DNA of 64,000 bases, from contig CAYOHP010000005.1 in assembly GCA_964403795.1 (NCBI GenBank), forward strand, positions 44,198 through 108,197, written 5' to 3'. Below the pieces are notes generated by a model, which did not search any database, was not told where the DNA came from, and was given only the letters and a program-made list of their open reading frames with translations. Position 1 is the first letter of the stretch. Every line of letters begins with the position of its first letter. The stretch is from CAYOHP01 sp964403795 [NCBI: uncultured bacterium] (GTDB lineage: Bacteria > Muiribacteriota > UBA6191 > CAZXTJ01). This document shows positions 43,916 through 52,841 of this stretch, piece after piece. Made by a program: the position numbers and the translations under genes.

Positions 43916-45718
43916 ATGCGGGCTGCGCTCTACGTCCGAGTCTCCACGGTCCGGCAGGTCCGCAAGGCGGACTCGAGCCTGGAGACCCAAAGGGAGCTGC
44001 TCACTGCCTACGCCCACCAACGCGGGTGGTCGGTGGTCGAGGTCTACGAGGACGCTGGACTCTCGGCCAAGGACCTGGACCGGCCGAATCTGCAGCGACT
44101 TCTCAGGGACCTCGAGGCCGGGCGCTTCGACGTCGTGCCCACCTACAAGTACGACCGGATCTCGCGGTCCACCCGGGACCTGCTGGAGCTGATCGAGCGC
44201 TTCGCCCGGGCCGGGGTGGACTTCGTCTCGACCACCCAGCAGCTCGACACCTCGACGCCCCAGGGCAAGTTCATGCTCACCATCCTGGTGGGGATGGCCC
44301 AGTTCGAGCGGGAGATGACCGCGGATCGGACCCGGGACAAGATGTACCACCGGGCGGCGGCGGGGAAGTGGAACGGCGGCACCGTTCCGTTCGGGTACAT
44401 GGTGGACAAGGCCAAGGCGCTCGTCCCCCATCCCCGGGATGCCGTACAGGTGCAGCGGGCGTTCGAACTCTACCGGTCCCATCGCTCGACGCTCCAGGTA
44501 GCGAAGCTGCTCCAGGCCGAGTTCCCCAAGGGGCGGGCCTGGACCACGGGCAACCTGGCGGGGGTTCTCCGCAACCGGGTCTACACCGGGAAGCTCGTCT
44601 ACGCGGGCGAGATCCACGAGGGCCAGCACGAGGCCCTGGTCGACGCCCCGACCTTCGAGGCGGTGCAGGAGCACCTGGAGCAGAACCGCCTCAACCGTGG
44701 CCGGCAGGGGCGTGCGACGACCCACGGGCTGGCGGTCCATCGGGTGGCGCGGTGCGCCTGCGGCGAGCCGATGCGGATCGTGACCGCCTGGGGTGGGAGC
44801 GGCGAACGCCGTTTCCGCTACCACTACGCCCGCTGCCGCCACGCCCGCGGCAACGCGGCTGGGGTCCGCTGTGAGGTGCCGCAGATCCAGGGGAAGAAGC
44901 TCGAGGACGCGGTGATGGCCCTGGTCGAGCAGGCTTGCCAGGATCCGGTGCTCATCCAGGAGGCGATGCGCAAGCTGGCCGAGCAGTCCCGCCGGCGGAT
45001 CGATCAGAAGCAGACCTATCTCGAGGGGCTCCGAGGCGAACGGGACGAGGCACGGGCTCGCTTGCGGCGCTTGCTCGACCACTTCGGGGACTCGGAAAGC
45101 CGGGCGGCCCGGCAAGAGATCGAAGAACTGGCCCAGAAGGTGGATGCGCTGGACCGGGAGATCGGCCAGCTCGATACGCTGCGGCCGCCGCCGCCCGCGA
45201 CCCGGGGGTACGTCGCCCGAGTGCAGCGATCACTCGACGTGTTCCGAAGGGCCTACCAGGCGATGACCGTGGGCGAGCGGGGCGAACTTTTCCTCCTGGT
45301 CCTGGAGGCTGTGGTCTGGCACGGCGAGTACCTGACCGTGAAGTTCCACGGCAACCCGCACCTGACTCGGATTCCCCTGATAGACGGCGAGCTGCGCGTA
45401 GACCAGGCGTTGGAGGTCCCCGCAGGGATGTGGCTCGAGTCGCCACCGGTTCGGGGCGAGCTGGTCTGCTGCGAGGCCGGGTGCACCGAGGCGGTGCACG
45501 CCAAGGGGTACTGCCGGCTGCACTACCAGCGGGCGGCGCGGGCCGCCGCCGCGAGCGCAGCGGGGGCCGACACTCCGGCCCGGTCGAAGCTCACGGAGCA
45601 GGACGTGGCGGATATCAGACGTCTGGTCGCCGAGGGGCGTGCTCGCCAGGTCGACCTTGCCCGCGCTTACGGGGTGTCCCGGGCGCGCATCTGCCTGATC
45701 GTGAAGAAGGGAGGTTGA
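43916..45718 (+). CDS. large serine recombinase / integrase
   Basis: 600 residues. The N-terminal resolvase domain has the catalytic Ser10 in YVRVS, then LETQRELL, YKYDRISRS and GKFMLTILVGMAQFERE. The recombinase domain follows (GTVPFGY to RNRVYTGKLVY), then a zinc ribbon near 280-325 (CACGEPM to GVRCEV), a coiled coil near 340-420 and a long C-terminal region. Additional parts not usual in phage integrases are a CxxxC...GYCRLHYQR zinc-finger-like motif (residues about 520-540) and a helix-turn-helix end (RQVDLARAYGVSRARICLI). It probably integrates the island; the tRNA-Asn target is inferred from position. Intact. Confidence 0.9.
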   Translation: MRAALYVRVSTVRQVRKADSSLETQRELLTAYAHQRGWSVVEVYEDAGLSAKDLDRPNLQRLLRDLEAGRFDVVPTYKYDRISRSTRDLLELIERFARAGVDFVSTTQQLDTSTPQGKFMLTILVGMAQFEREMTADRTRDKMYHRAAAGKWNGGTVPFGYMVDKAKALVPHPRDAVQVQRAFELYRSHRSTLQVAKLLQAEFPKGRAWTTGNLAGVLRNRVYTGKLVYAGEIHEGQHEALVDAPTFEAVQEHLEQNRLNRGRQGRATTHGLAVHRVARCACGEPMRIVTAWGGSGERRFRYHYARCRHARGNAAGVRCEVPQIQGKKLEDAVMALVEQACQDPVLIQEAMRKLAEQSRRRIDQKQTYLEGLRGERDEARARLRRLLDHFGDSESRAARQEIEELAQKVDALDREIGQLDTLRPPPPATRGYVARVQRSLDVFRRAYQAMTVGERGELFLLVLEAVVWHGEYLTVKFHGNPHLTRIPLIDGELRVDQALEVPAGMWLESPPVRGELVCCEAGCTEAVHAKGYCRLHYQRAARAAAASAAGADTPARSKLTEQDVADIRRLVAEGRARQVDLARAYGVSRARICLIVKKGG

Positions 45719-45733
45719 CGGGTGGGGGGCGCT

Positions 45734-45870
45734 GTTAAGCCGGTGTTAAGCGTATCGCGCTCAAGCCGTGGTCACGAGCTTCCGGACAGCATCCTTAACA
45801 TCGGCAAGGCCGGCCGAGTGGACACCCTCGACCCGCTCCACAAGCGGCTGCCGGGTGGCCTGTTAAGCCG
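45734..45870. repeat. direct repeats GTTAAGCCG between recombinase and tRNA-Asn
   Basis: GTTAAGCCG occurs at 45734-45742 and 45862-45870, with the variant GTTAAGCG at 45745-45752. They stand out in GC-rich surroundings, and nothing in this 180-base stretch looks coding. They could be recombinase binding or attachment-site parts. The anticodon-loop segment of the adjacent tRNA on the same strand (GTTAACAGCCG) is similar. Confidence 0.4.
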
Positions 45871-45898
45871 TGAAGAGCGCAGCGCACTGCGTGCGCTG

Positions 45899-45973
45899 TG
45901 GCTCCCCGACCTGGATTCGAACCAGGGGCCTACCGGTTAACAGCCGGTTGCTCTACCGCTGAGCTATCGAGGA
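45899..45973 (-). tRNA. tRNA-Asn (anticodon GTT), CCA encoded
   Basis: The minus strand folds into a full cloverleaf: acceptor TCCTCGA (45973-45967) pairs with TCGGGGA (45909-45903) with one GU pair; D-arm AGCTCAGCGGTAGAGC; anticodon arm CCGGCTGTTAACCGG with GTT; T-arm CCTGGTTCGAATCCAGG; discriminator G, then CCA at 45901-45899. The 3' end faces the island. It is complete, so the element either inserted behind it or restored it. Confidence 0.95.
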
Positions 45974-46055
45974 GCGTCTTCGGACGGACGAAACGATAGA
46001 ACAGCCCTGGCTCCATGGCAAGGGATCGCCGGCCGGGACCGGGTCCGGGCCCGGG

Positions 46056-47831
46056 TCAGGCCCGGGGAGCCAGGGCCACCACTGCGCCCAGGACCAGGAT
46101 CCCGCCCAGATGCAGGAGCAGGTCCCGATGGTCGGCGGCCCCTGGGCGGGGCGCCCTGCCGCGGCGCACCGGCGGCTCCGGGAGCAGCTCCCCGTCGGGC
46201 TGCGAGGCGGGGGCCAGGGCCGCCAGGGCCAGCCCTTCCTCCGCAGCGCCTTCCCCGCCCGGCAGCGCCGTGCGCCGCCCTCCAGGCCCGGTTTCGCCCG
46301 GCGCTTCGCGGGCCGGGTCCCCACCGGGAGGATCCACCGGGGACAGACCGCCGGCAGGCGGCACGGCCTCGGAGTCGGACCCGTCCGGAACCCCCGGCGC
46401 CGGCACCCGGGAGGCGGTCGAGGCCGGACTCCGGGCCCCGGAACCCAGTTCCTCGCCCGAGGACCCCGCCGCCCCCCCCGGGACGCAGTCCCCGGTCCGC
46501 CTCGGGAACGCCCACACCCCGTCGACGCCGTTCTCCCCCACCCGGATCTTCACCCGGAACGCGGGAAGCTCCTCCCAGTAGACCTCCGGGGCCGGATGGG
46601 GCCGATCGGGGCGGGCCGCCGCGGAGGCCTCCGCGACCTTGCCCCCCTGCATGCGCAGGGTGATGTCGAAGAGTTCCCCCTGGCGCACCAGGACCCCTTC
46701 GCACGGCGCCGGCACCGCGTCGCCGGGGCCGTCGTCCCGGCAGCGGGCCTCATGGGTGGCCTCCGAGGTCACCCCGATCAGCCTTCCCCCCTTGTACTTG
46801 AGCTTCACCACGAAACCGGGGTGTTCCTCGCGCACCAACTCGTCCCGGTGGTCCGACTTCCCCACCTCCGAGGCCCAGGTCCCGGTGACCCTTCCCCCTT
46901 CGAGACGGACCCGGATCCTGTGCTCCGGGCTGGTCAGCACCAGCTCGCCGTCGCAGGGGATCTCCGCCTCGGAGGAGACGACCAGGGGCCTGGCACCGGC
47001 GCCCGCGGCGGGGGACCGTGAGGCCCGGACGACCGGAGCCTGCCTCGGGATGCGCTCCGCCCCGACCTTGGCGAGTTCCTGGTCGGCCGAGGCCCGCAGC
47101 ATTTCGCCCTGCTCGGGTTCCCCCATCCGCTCCGCCACCGCGGCCATGTCGACCAGCAGCAGCGCCAGGGGATCGGGAAAGGTCTCGTAGGCCGCCTGGA
47201 GCGACCTCCCGGCATCCTCGAGGGCCTCGGGCTCGGCGTCCGGGTCGGAGAGCACCATGGCCGCGGCCGCCGCCCGCAGCCAGGGCCAGGCGCTGGCGTC
47301 ACGGGGCTCGAGCTCGGCCGCCTCCAGCTCGCTCATCGCCAGGATCCTCAGGTCCCCCGCCCGGTCGACCCGCCCGTCGCGGGCCTCGAGGTAGGCCATC
47401 CGGGCGGCTGCGTAGGCGGTGGGGGCACCGGCGAAGAGTTCGGGACGGGCTTCGCACATGGCGAGCTGGCGGGCCAGGGCATCCCGGGCCTCGGCGACCT
47501 CGGCCCGCAGCAGGTGGAGACTGGCCAGGCCACCGAGCAGATCCAGCCGGAGCGCCTCGGCCATGCCCCGGTTCCGCTGGACCTCCAGGCTCTGGTCCGG
47601 ACCCGGCGGAGGGAACTCGGGCAGGATCGCCGATTCGACCTCGTGGAGCGACTCGCGCAGCGAGGTGATCGCCTCGATGAGGCGTCCCTGGTTGCGCAGC
47701 GCACCGACCTTGGCGGCCCGCGCCTTCACCGCCTCCACCCGGTCGACCGGGGAATGCTTCCCCCGGAGGTCGCCCGCCAGGCCCCCGGCCGCCCACGCCA
47801 GGACCAGCACCACGACCAGGATCGCCCGCAT
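46056..47831 (-). CDS. secreted/membrane-anchored protein of unknown function with helical repeats
   Basis: 591 residues from ATG 47831 (AGGTGGG just upstream). Signal peptide MRAILVVVLVLAWAAGGLA. Residues about 20-260 are Ala/Leu/Glu-rich helical repeats, TPR-like (AEALRLDLLGGLASLHLLRA, AWPWLRAAAAAMVLSDPDAE). Then three similar beta modules follow, each beginning near IPCDGELVLTS or PCEGVLVRQGELFDITLRM and ending with VKxxxGxxxGV-like strands (GFVVKLKYKGGRLIGVTS; FRVKIRVGENGVDGVWAF). A Pro/Gly/Ser-rich linker leads to a C-terminal membrane helix (LGGILVLGAVVALAPRA). Probably cell-envelope anchored. No family recognised. Confidence 0.7.
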   Translation of the reverse strand: MRAILVVVLVLAWAAGGLAGDLRGKHSPVDRVEAVKARAAKVGALRNQGRLIEAITSLRESLHEVESAILPEFPPPGPDQSLEVQRNRGMAEALRLDLLGGLASLHLLRAEVAEARDALARQLAMCEARPELFAGAPTAYAAARMAYLEARDGRVDRAGDLRILAMSELEAAELEPRDASAWPWLRAAAAAMVLSDPDAEPEALEDAGRSLQAAYETFPDPLALLLVDMAAVAERMGEPEQGEMLRASADQELAKVGAERIPRQAPVVRASRSPAAGAGARPLVVSSEAEIPCDGELVLTSPEHRIRVRLEGGRVTGTWASEVGKSDHRDELVREEHPGFVVKLKYKGGRLIGVTSEATHEARCRDDGPGDAVPAPCEGVLVRQGELFDITLRMQGGKVAEASAAARPDRPHPAPEVYWEELPAFRVKIRVGENGVDGVWAFPRRTGDCVPGGAAGSSGEELGSGARSPASTASRVPAPGVPDGSDSEAVPPAGGLSPVDPPGGDPAREAPGETGPGGRRTALPGGEGAAEEGLALAALAPASQPDGELLPEPPVRRGRAPRPGAADHRDLLLHLGGILVLGAVVALAPRA

Positions 47832-47914
47832 ACCCACCTGGAGCCTCCTCGTCGGTCGATCTTGCCTGCTACGGCTGCGGGAGTAAAGGCTTCCGGGAGC
47901 TACTATGGAGGAGA

Positions 47915-48646
47915 GTGACGACCCCTCCTCCATCCCGTTCCGGCCGCGGCAGCCTCCCGGCCTTCGACCCCCAGGTCCTCTCGGTCACCCTGGTGCGCCA
48001 CGGGGTGACCGCCTGGAACCGGGAGAAGCGCTTCCAGGGCCATTCCGACATCGAGCTCTCGCCCGAGGGCCTGGACCAGACCCGACGCCTGGCCCGACGC
48101 CTGGAAGCCGCCGGGATCCCGACCAAAGCCGTGATCTCGAGCGACCTCCGACGAGCCCTCGCGACCGCCGAGATCCTGGCCCGGGCCCTCAGGGTCGCCT
48201 CGGTCCAGCCGGATCCCGCCTGGAGGGAGCGCCGCCTGGGGGTCTTCGAGGGCCACACCACCGCCGAGCTCTCCAAGGTGATGGCCCCCGCCTACCGGGC
48301 CTGGAAGCAGGACCCGCTGGACTACGCGCCTCCGGGCGGCGAGTCCTACATCCAGCACCGCCGGCGCATCGCCGAGGCCCTCGACGCGGTGCGCTCCCGC
48401 TACCCGAAGGGCCATGTGACGGTCGTGACCCACGGAGGCTGTTGCTACGCGGCCTTGGCCATCTGCCACGGGGGCGACCTGCCCCGGGACCCCACGATCA
48501 AGGTCCAGAACACCTCGCTCACCCACCTGAGCTACCGCCCCCGCCATGGCTGGGAGGTCCTGGTCGCCGACGACCACCAGCACCTGGGCGACGGGTCGGA
48601 CCACCATCCCCGGGGCGACGGCTTTCCCGGCCACGCGGTGATGTAG
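47915..48646 (+). CDS. histidine phosphatase family protein (phosphoglycerate-mutase-like)
   Basis: 243 residues, GTG start after GGAGGAGA. RHG motif at 28-30 (TLVRHGVTAWN) with the phospho-accepting His29, FQGHSDIELS, SSDLRRALATAEI with the second Arg, and VVTHGGCCYA with the second catalytic His. This is the cobC/GpmB-like branch that dephosphorylates small phospho-metabolites; alternatives such as alpha-ribazole phosphatase cannot be excluded. Divergent from the secreted protein by 83 bp. Confidence 0.87.
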   Translation: MTTPPPSRSGRGSLPAFDPQVLSVTLVRHGVTAWNREKRFQGHSDIELSPEGLDQTRRLARRLEAAGIPTKAVISSDLRRALATAEILARALRVASVQPDPAWRERRLGVFEGHTTAELSKVMAPAYRAWKQDPLDYAPPGGESYIQHRRRIAEALDAVRSRYPKGHVTVVTHGGCCYAALAICHGGDLPRDPTIKVQNTSLTHLSYRPRHGWEVLVADDHQHLGDGSDHHPRGDGFPGHAVM

Positions 48647-48660
48647 GGCCTCGGGCCCCG

Positions 48661-49341
48661 TCAGCCCCGGGTGTAGAGCGCCCGGAACCGACGGGCAGGC
48701 GGGTCGCCGGCATCCCGGAGGTCCTCGAACAGGCTCTCGGTCAGGCCCAGAGCACGGAATCGATCCATGTCGGCCCGGGTCACGCTCCAGGGCGGACCCT
48801 CGTCGGGCTCGGAGGGCTCCCGGCCCCGATTGATGACCAGGAGCCGCCCCCCGGGGGCTGCGAACCCCGCCATGGGAGCGAAAGCCCGGTGCCGGACCTC
48901 CCGGGGCAGGGCCTGGAGGGTCAGGCACTCGAGCACCAGGTCGAAGCCCTGGGACCACTCCTCGGGGGGCGCCAGCAGGTCGGCAACCCGGTACTCGACC
49001 TTGGTCCGGGGGAAGCGCCGCTTGCACCACTCGATGGCGGTGGGCGAGATGTCGAAGGCGGTGACCCTGAAACCGCGCCGGGCCAGTTCCTCGGCGTTGT
49101 CGCCGAGCCCGCAGCCGATCACCAGGGCCCGCCGTCCGGCGCCCTCTACCGGGCTCCGCTGCAGCCACTCCTCGAACAGGATGTGGATCGACCCGTCCTG
49201 CCAGGGGATCTCGGCCACGTCCCCCTGGGCCGCAAGGTAGACGCGCTCGAACCACCCGGTCGGGTTGCCCTCGTCGATAGCCTCGCGCGCCAGTCTGCGG
49301 ACGCGTTCGAGCAGGGTCTCCTGGGTCGGATCGGGCGCCAT
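48661..49341 (-). CDS. class I SAM-dependent methyltransferase (thiopurine-methyltransferase-like)
   Basis: 226 residues from ATG 49341. Motif [14 protein letters not shown] (74-86), motif [21 protein letters not shown], then [13 protein letters not shown] and [10 protein letters not shown]. The N-terminal [21 protein letters not shown] and the short size fit TPMT-like small-molecule methyltransferases. Substrate unknown. Tail-to-tail with the histidine phosphatase (14 bp apart). Confidence 0.8.
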   Translation of the reverse strand: MAPDPTQETLLERVRRLAREAIDEGNPTGWFERVYLAAQGDVAEIPWQDGSIHILFEEWLQRSPVEGAGRRALVIGCGLGDNAEELARRGFRVTAFDISPTAIEWCKRRFPRTKVEYRVADLLAPPEEWSQGFDLVLECLTLQALPREVRHRAFAPMAGFAAPGGRLLVINRGREPSEPDEGPPWSVTRADMDRFRALGLTESLFEDLRDAGDPPARRFRALYTRG

Positions 49342-49427
49342 GGCGGCTTCAACATTACCGAGCCGAAACGGGCGTCGCAAGACGGATTTCAGGCTCCCGT
49401 CCGGGGCCCGGGACGGAGACCGGCCGA

Positions 49428-51443
49428 TCACGGGACCGGGGCCGGACCCGCCTCGATCTCCAGCCGGTCGGCGCACAACCCGCAAGACCGATCCAGGCCC
49501 CTGAGCGGCCGGGTGCTGACCTCGATCCGGTTGCGGCCGGCCGCCAGGAACCCCTTGGGCACCTCCACCGTGACCCGGTAGTGGGGGAAATTCACGTCGT
49601 CCCGGAGCCAGTCGGCCTCGAACCGGAGCGGGGTGTGCAGCACGATCCGCCGCCCGTTCCAGACCACCTCCAGCACGTTGCCCGCCCGGTGGTTGCTGGC
49701 CTGGAGGTGGAGCCGGACCTTCCCCAGCCGGGTCTCCGGCGCCTCCCCGGCGTCGAAGGCCGCCTCGATCCAGCGGTGCCGCAGCGGGTCGTAACCCCCT
49801 CCGGTGGCTTCCACCATGTTCCCCTCGCCCTTGGCCTCCCAGATGCTCATGGTGCCTTCCGCCGAGTAGAGCCAGGGGAAGCGGCGGTCGGGATCTTCGG
49901 TCCATTCGAACAGGAGCCACCGTCCAGGGGCGAGCGGGACGCTCTCCTCCAGCTTGGCGGGACTCGCCCAGGCCGGGTCCGGTCCCTGGTGGCGGATCCC
50001 CACGATCCCGGCCAGGACCTCGTCGACCCCGTAGGGAGCCTCCGCTCCCCAGGCCCGGTAGTAGGCGTCGAACTCGCCCAGCTCCTGCAGGGCCTCCACC
50101 AGCGGCCAGACCTCCTCGACCCGGGCCGCGGGATCGGTCGACAGGGCCAGGAGATCCCGCTTGTCCGCCTTCCACCGATCCATCAGGGGAAGGCGGGCAG
50201 CCGCGTCCCGGAGCCGGTCCATGTCGCACCGGACCTCCTGCGACCGGCGATGCTTGTACATGGATTCCGGGTAATAGTCCCAAGTGAGGACCGATTCCGG
50301 ACCCGCGAACCGGACCTCCCGGTGGAGGCGCCCCAGGGCGTCCCCCACGGCCACGCTCTCCAGGGCACTGGTCCAGCGGGAGACCAGCCGGGAGGGCTCC
50401 CGGGTGATGATCGGGGCCACCGGCCGCACCGGCTCCGGATCGACCACGTTCGACCCCCCTGCGATCGGACCCGAAGCCCCCCAGCGGGACACCGCCCGCC
50501 CGAGCAGCCCGAAGACCAGCAGGGCACCGCACAGCCCCAGACCGAGCCCCCAGGGGACCGGCCGCGTCCCCGCCCGAGGCCCCCTGATCGGGACGTCGAA
50601 CTCGGGCCGGGAGCTCGCCAGGGTCGGAGCACCCGCCCCCATGCGGGGCCGGGCCTGCTCCCGGCGCTTCTGGAGCGCCAACAGTTCCCCGGCGGTGCCC
50701 CGGGCCGCGGGGTCCACCTGGAGCGACCGCCGGATCACCTCGGCGAGGTTCCCGGACTCGAACCCGGGCTTCCAACGGCCCGCCAGCTTGGCGTGGAAGA
50801 TCTCGGCGATCGACCCCCGAAAGGGAGGCTCCCCGTTGGCGACGTGGAAGAGGACGCACCCCAGCGAATACACATCGGAAGCGGCGATGGCCGCCTTCCC
50901 CTCCATCACTTCGGGCGCCATGTACTCGGGAGTGCCCACCACGATCCCGCTGGCGGTCCGCACCTGGCTGATGTGGGACTTGGCGAGGCCGAAGTCGGCG
51001 AGCTTGGGCTCGCCGGACCGGGTGAGGAGGATGTTCTCGGGCTTCAGGTCCCGGTGCAGCACGCCTTCCCGATGGGCGTGGGAGAGCGCCTCGAGGAGCT
51101 GCACCGCCAGCTGGGCCGCCCGCTCCGGTCCCAGCCGCACCGAGGCGAGCAGGCCCTGGAGCGTGCCCCCGTCGACGTATTCGAGCACCAGGTAGGGCAC
51201 CGCCTGGTACACCCCCTGGTCGAGCACGTCGACCACATGGGGATGGCGGAGGCGCACCAGGACCTTGGCCTCCTCACCCAGGCGGGCCGGATCGGCGAGC
51301 ATGCCGCTGCCCTGGAGGAGCTTCACCGCCACCGGGCGATCCAGCTGGAGGTCGTTGGCAAGGAAGACCCCGGCGGCCGCCCCCTGCCCCAGAGGCCGGA
51401 TCACCCGGTACCGCTCGCCGACGAGGTCCCCGACCGTGAGCAC
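49428..51443 (-). CDS. Hanks-type Ser/Thr protein kinase 1, membrane anchored
   Basis: 671 residues, GTG start. The kinase domain takes up residues about 10-265: glycine loop [14 protein letters not shown], Lys in [15 protein letters not shown] near 131, DFGLAKSH and [10 protein letters not shown]. One membrane helix ([17 protein letters not shown]) follows near 300. The C-terminal half is a beta-rich extracytoplasmic domain with [26 protein letters not shown] strands, cellulose-binding-like in shape but not assigned. Likely a receptor kinase. Divergent from the FHA/sigma-54 activator with 45 bp between starts, which suggests joint function. Confidence 0.88.
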   Translation of the reverse strand: MLTVGDLVGERYRVIRPLGQGAAAGVFLANDLQLDRPVAVKLLQGSGMLADPARLGEEAKVLVRLRHPHVVDVLDQGVYQAVPYLVLEYVDGGTLQGLLASVRLGPERAAQLAVQLLEALSHAHREGVLHRDLKPENILLTRSGEPKLADFGLAKSHISQVRTASGIVVGTPEYMAPEVMEGKAAIAASDVYSLGCVLFHVANGEPPFRGSIAEIFHAKLAGRWKPGFESGNLAEVIRRSLQVDPAARGTAGELLALQKRREQARPRMGAGAPTLASSRPEFDVPIRGPRAGTRPVPWGLGLGLCGALLVFGLLGRAVSRWGASGPIAGGSNVVDPEPVRPVAPIITREPSRLVSRWTSALESVAVGDALGRLHREVRFAGPESVLTWDYYPESMYKHRRSQEVRCDMDRLRDAAARLPLMDRWKADKRDLLALSTDPAARVEEVWPLVEALQELGEFDAYYRAWGAEAPYGVDEVLAGIVGIRHQGPDPAWASPAKLEESVPLAPGRWLLFEWTEDPDRRFPWLYSAEGTMSIWEAKGEGNMVEATGGGYDPLRHRWIEAAFDAGEAPETRLGKVRLHLQASNHRAGNVLEVVWNGRRIVLHTPLRFEADWLRDDVNFPHYRVTVEVPKGFLAAGRNRIEVSTRPLRGLDRSCGLCADRLEIEAGPAPVP

Positions 51444-51488
51444 ATGCCCAGTGTGCCGCGCCGGAGGCTTCCTCTACACTCCCGACCG

Positions 51489-52841
51489 ATGGACGGACCG
51501 TTCACCGCCCGGATCCAGCGGGGCACCACCGGAAGCTTGTCGGTGGAGCTGCGCTCGCTCTTCGTCCGGGTCCGCCGAGGTCGCGACGAGGGAAGGCGGG
51601 CAGGGTTCGCCCTTTCCCTGGTACGGATCGGCTCGGCCGACGACAACGACCTGGTGCTCTCGGACCCCAGCGTCTCCCGCTACCACGCCGAGCTGCGGGT
51701 GGAGCCGGACGGGGTCGTGCTCCGGGACCTGGGCTCGACCAACGGGAGCTTCGTGGCCGGGGTGCAGGTCACCGAAGCGAGGGTCCCCCCGGGCACCCCC
51801 ATCGTGCTCGGCGAGGAGGAGCTCTCGCTGGAGACCCGCGACGACTCCCGGGCCGGTTTCGTGGGCCAGGAGGAGTCGCTCGGCGAGCTGGTCGGGGCCA
51901 GTCCTGCCATGCGGGAGCTCTACGGGATGATCCGGGCCGTCGCCCCCACCCACGCCACCGTGCTCTTGCTCGGGGAGTCCGGCACCGGCAAGGAGCTGGC
52001 GGCCCGGGCCCTGCACGAGGCCTCCCGACGGAGCGGGCCGCTGGTGCCCTTCGACGCCGCCTCGACCGATCCCGAGCAGATGCGCAGCGAACTCCTGGGG
52101 CACGTGAAGGGCGCCTTCACGGGGGCGGCCCAGGACCGGGAAGGCGCCTTCCGGCGGGCCCACCGCGGCACCCTGTTCCTGGACGAGATCGGCGAGCTCC
52201 CGCTGGACCTGCAGGCCCGCCTGCTCCGGGTGCTGGAGACCCGGGAGGTCACCCCGCTCGGGTCCGACCGCTCCGAGAAGGTGGACGTGCGGGTGGTCGC
52301 CGCCACCCACCAGGACCTGGCTTCCCGGGCCCGGCTCGGGACCTTCAGGCTCGACCTCTACCACCGGCTGGCGGTGGTGCCGATCCGGGTCCCGGCCCTG
52401 CGCGAGCGGATCGCCGACCTCCGGATGCTGGTGCCGAGGATCCTGGAGCGGCTCGGGACTTCCTGCGCGTTCCGTCCCGACGCCTGGAAGGTCCTGGAGG
52501 CCCACTCCTGGCCCGGCAACGTCCGGGAACTCCGGAACCTCCTCGAGCGCTTCGGCGCCACCCACGCCGGGCGAGAAGTGGGGGGCGACGAGGTGCGGAG
52601 GGCGATCGACCTGCACGCCGGGCTGGCCGCGCCGCTCGCCCCGTTACCGGGGCCGGTGCCCGCCGGTTTGCCGGGTCAGGCCCCCGCCGGGAATGCCGCC
52701 TCCATGGCCGACATCGAGCGACAGACCATCCTCGATGCCCTGGCCAAGCACGACGGCAACAAGGCGGCGACGGCCCGGGCCCTGGGGATCTCGCTCTCGA
52801 CCCTGCAGCGCCGCCTCAAGGACTACCAGCCGGGGTCCTGA
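51489..52841 (+). CDS. FHA-domain sigma-54-dependent transcriptional activator
   Basis: 450 residues from ATG 51489. Residues about 40-115 are an FHA domain ([28 protein letters not shown]), which binds phosphothreonine. Then the AAA+ sigma-54 activator module: Walker A GESGTGKE (near 160), GAFTGA loop (near 208), Walker [11 protein letters not shown], arginine finger RLLRVLE and [12 protein letters not shown]-terminal Fis-type HTH ([19 protein letters not shown]). Here the FHA domain replaces the usual receiver, so activity is probably switched by phosphorylation from a Ser/Thr kinase such as its neighbours. Its 3' end overlaps the convergent kinase 2 gene by 26 bp. Confidence 0.92.
   Translation: MDGPFTARIQRGTTGSLSVELRSLFVRVRRGRDEGRRAGFALSLVRIGSADDNDLVLSDPSVSRYHAELRVEPDGVVLRDLGSTNGSFVAGVQVTEARVPPGTPIVLGEEELSLETRDDSRAGFVGQEESLGELVGASPAMRELYGMIRAVAPTHATVLLLGESGTGKELAARALHEASRRSGPLVPFDAASTDPEQMRSELLGHVKGAFTGAAQDREGAFRRAHRGTLFLDEIGELPLDLQARLLRVLETREVTPLGSDRSEKVDVRVVAATHQDLASRARLGTFRLDLYHRLAVVPIRVPALRERIADLRMLVPRILERLGTSCAFRPDAWKVLEAHSWPGNVRELRNLLERFGATHAGREVGGDEVRRAIDLHAGLAAPLAPLPGPVPAGLPGQAPAGNAASMADIERQTILDALAKHDGNKAATARALGISLSTLQRRLKDYQPGS

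Larger units (their letters stand above)
18928..45898. mobile_element. putative genomic (defence) island next to tRNA-Asn
   Basis: This segment carries toxin-antitoxin cassettes, a UvrD-like helicase, type 3 BREX, an IetAS-like pair and a large serine recombinase. It is bounded on the left by a truncated MFS gene and on the right by the 3' end of an intact tRNA-Asn gene. Flanking genes are housekeeping-like. The island lies on the 3' side of the tRNA, the usual side for elements inserted in tRNA genes. The left boundary is approximate and no proven attachment-site pair was found; the shared TGGCTCCCC sequence is only a candidate. Several parts (uvrD, ietAS) look less GC-rich by eye than BREX, so the island is probably mosaic. 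Confidence 0.6.

Noticed and set aside
18928-45898. Prophage
   Set aside because: No capsid, tail, terminase or lysis gene; only the recombinase is phage-like.
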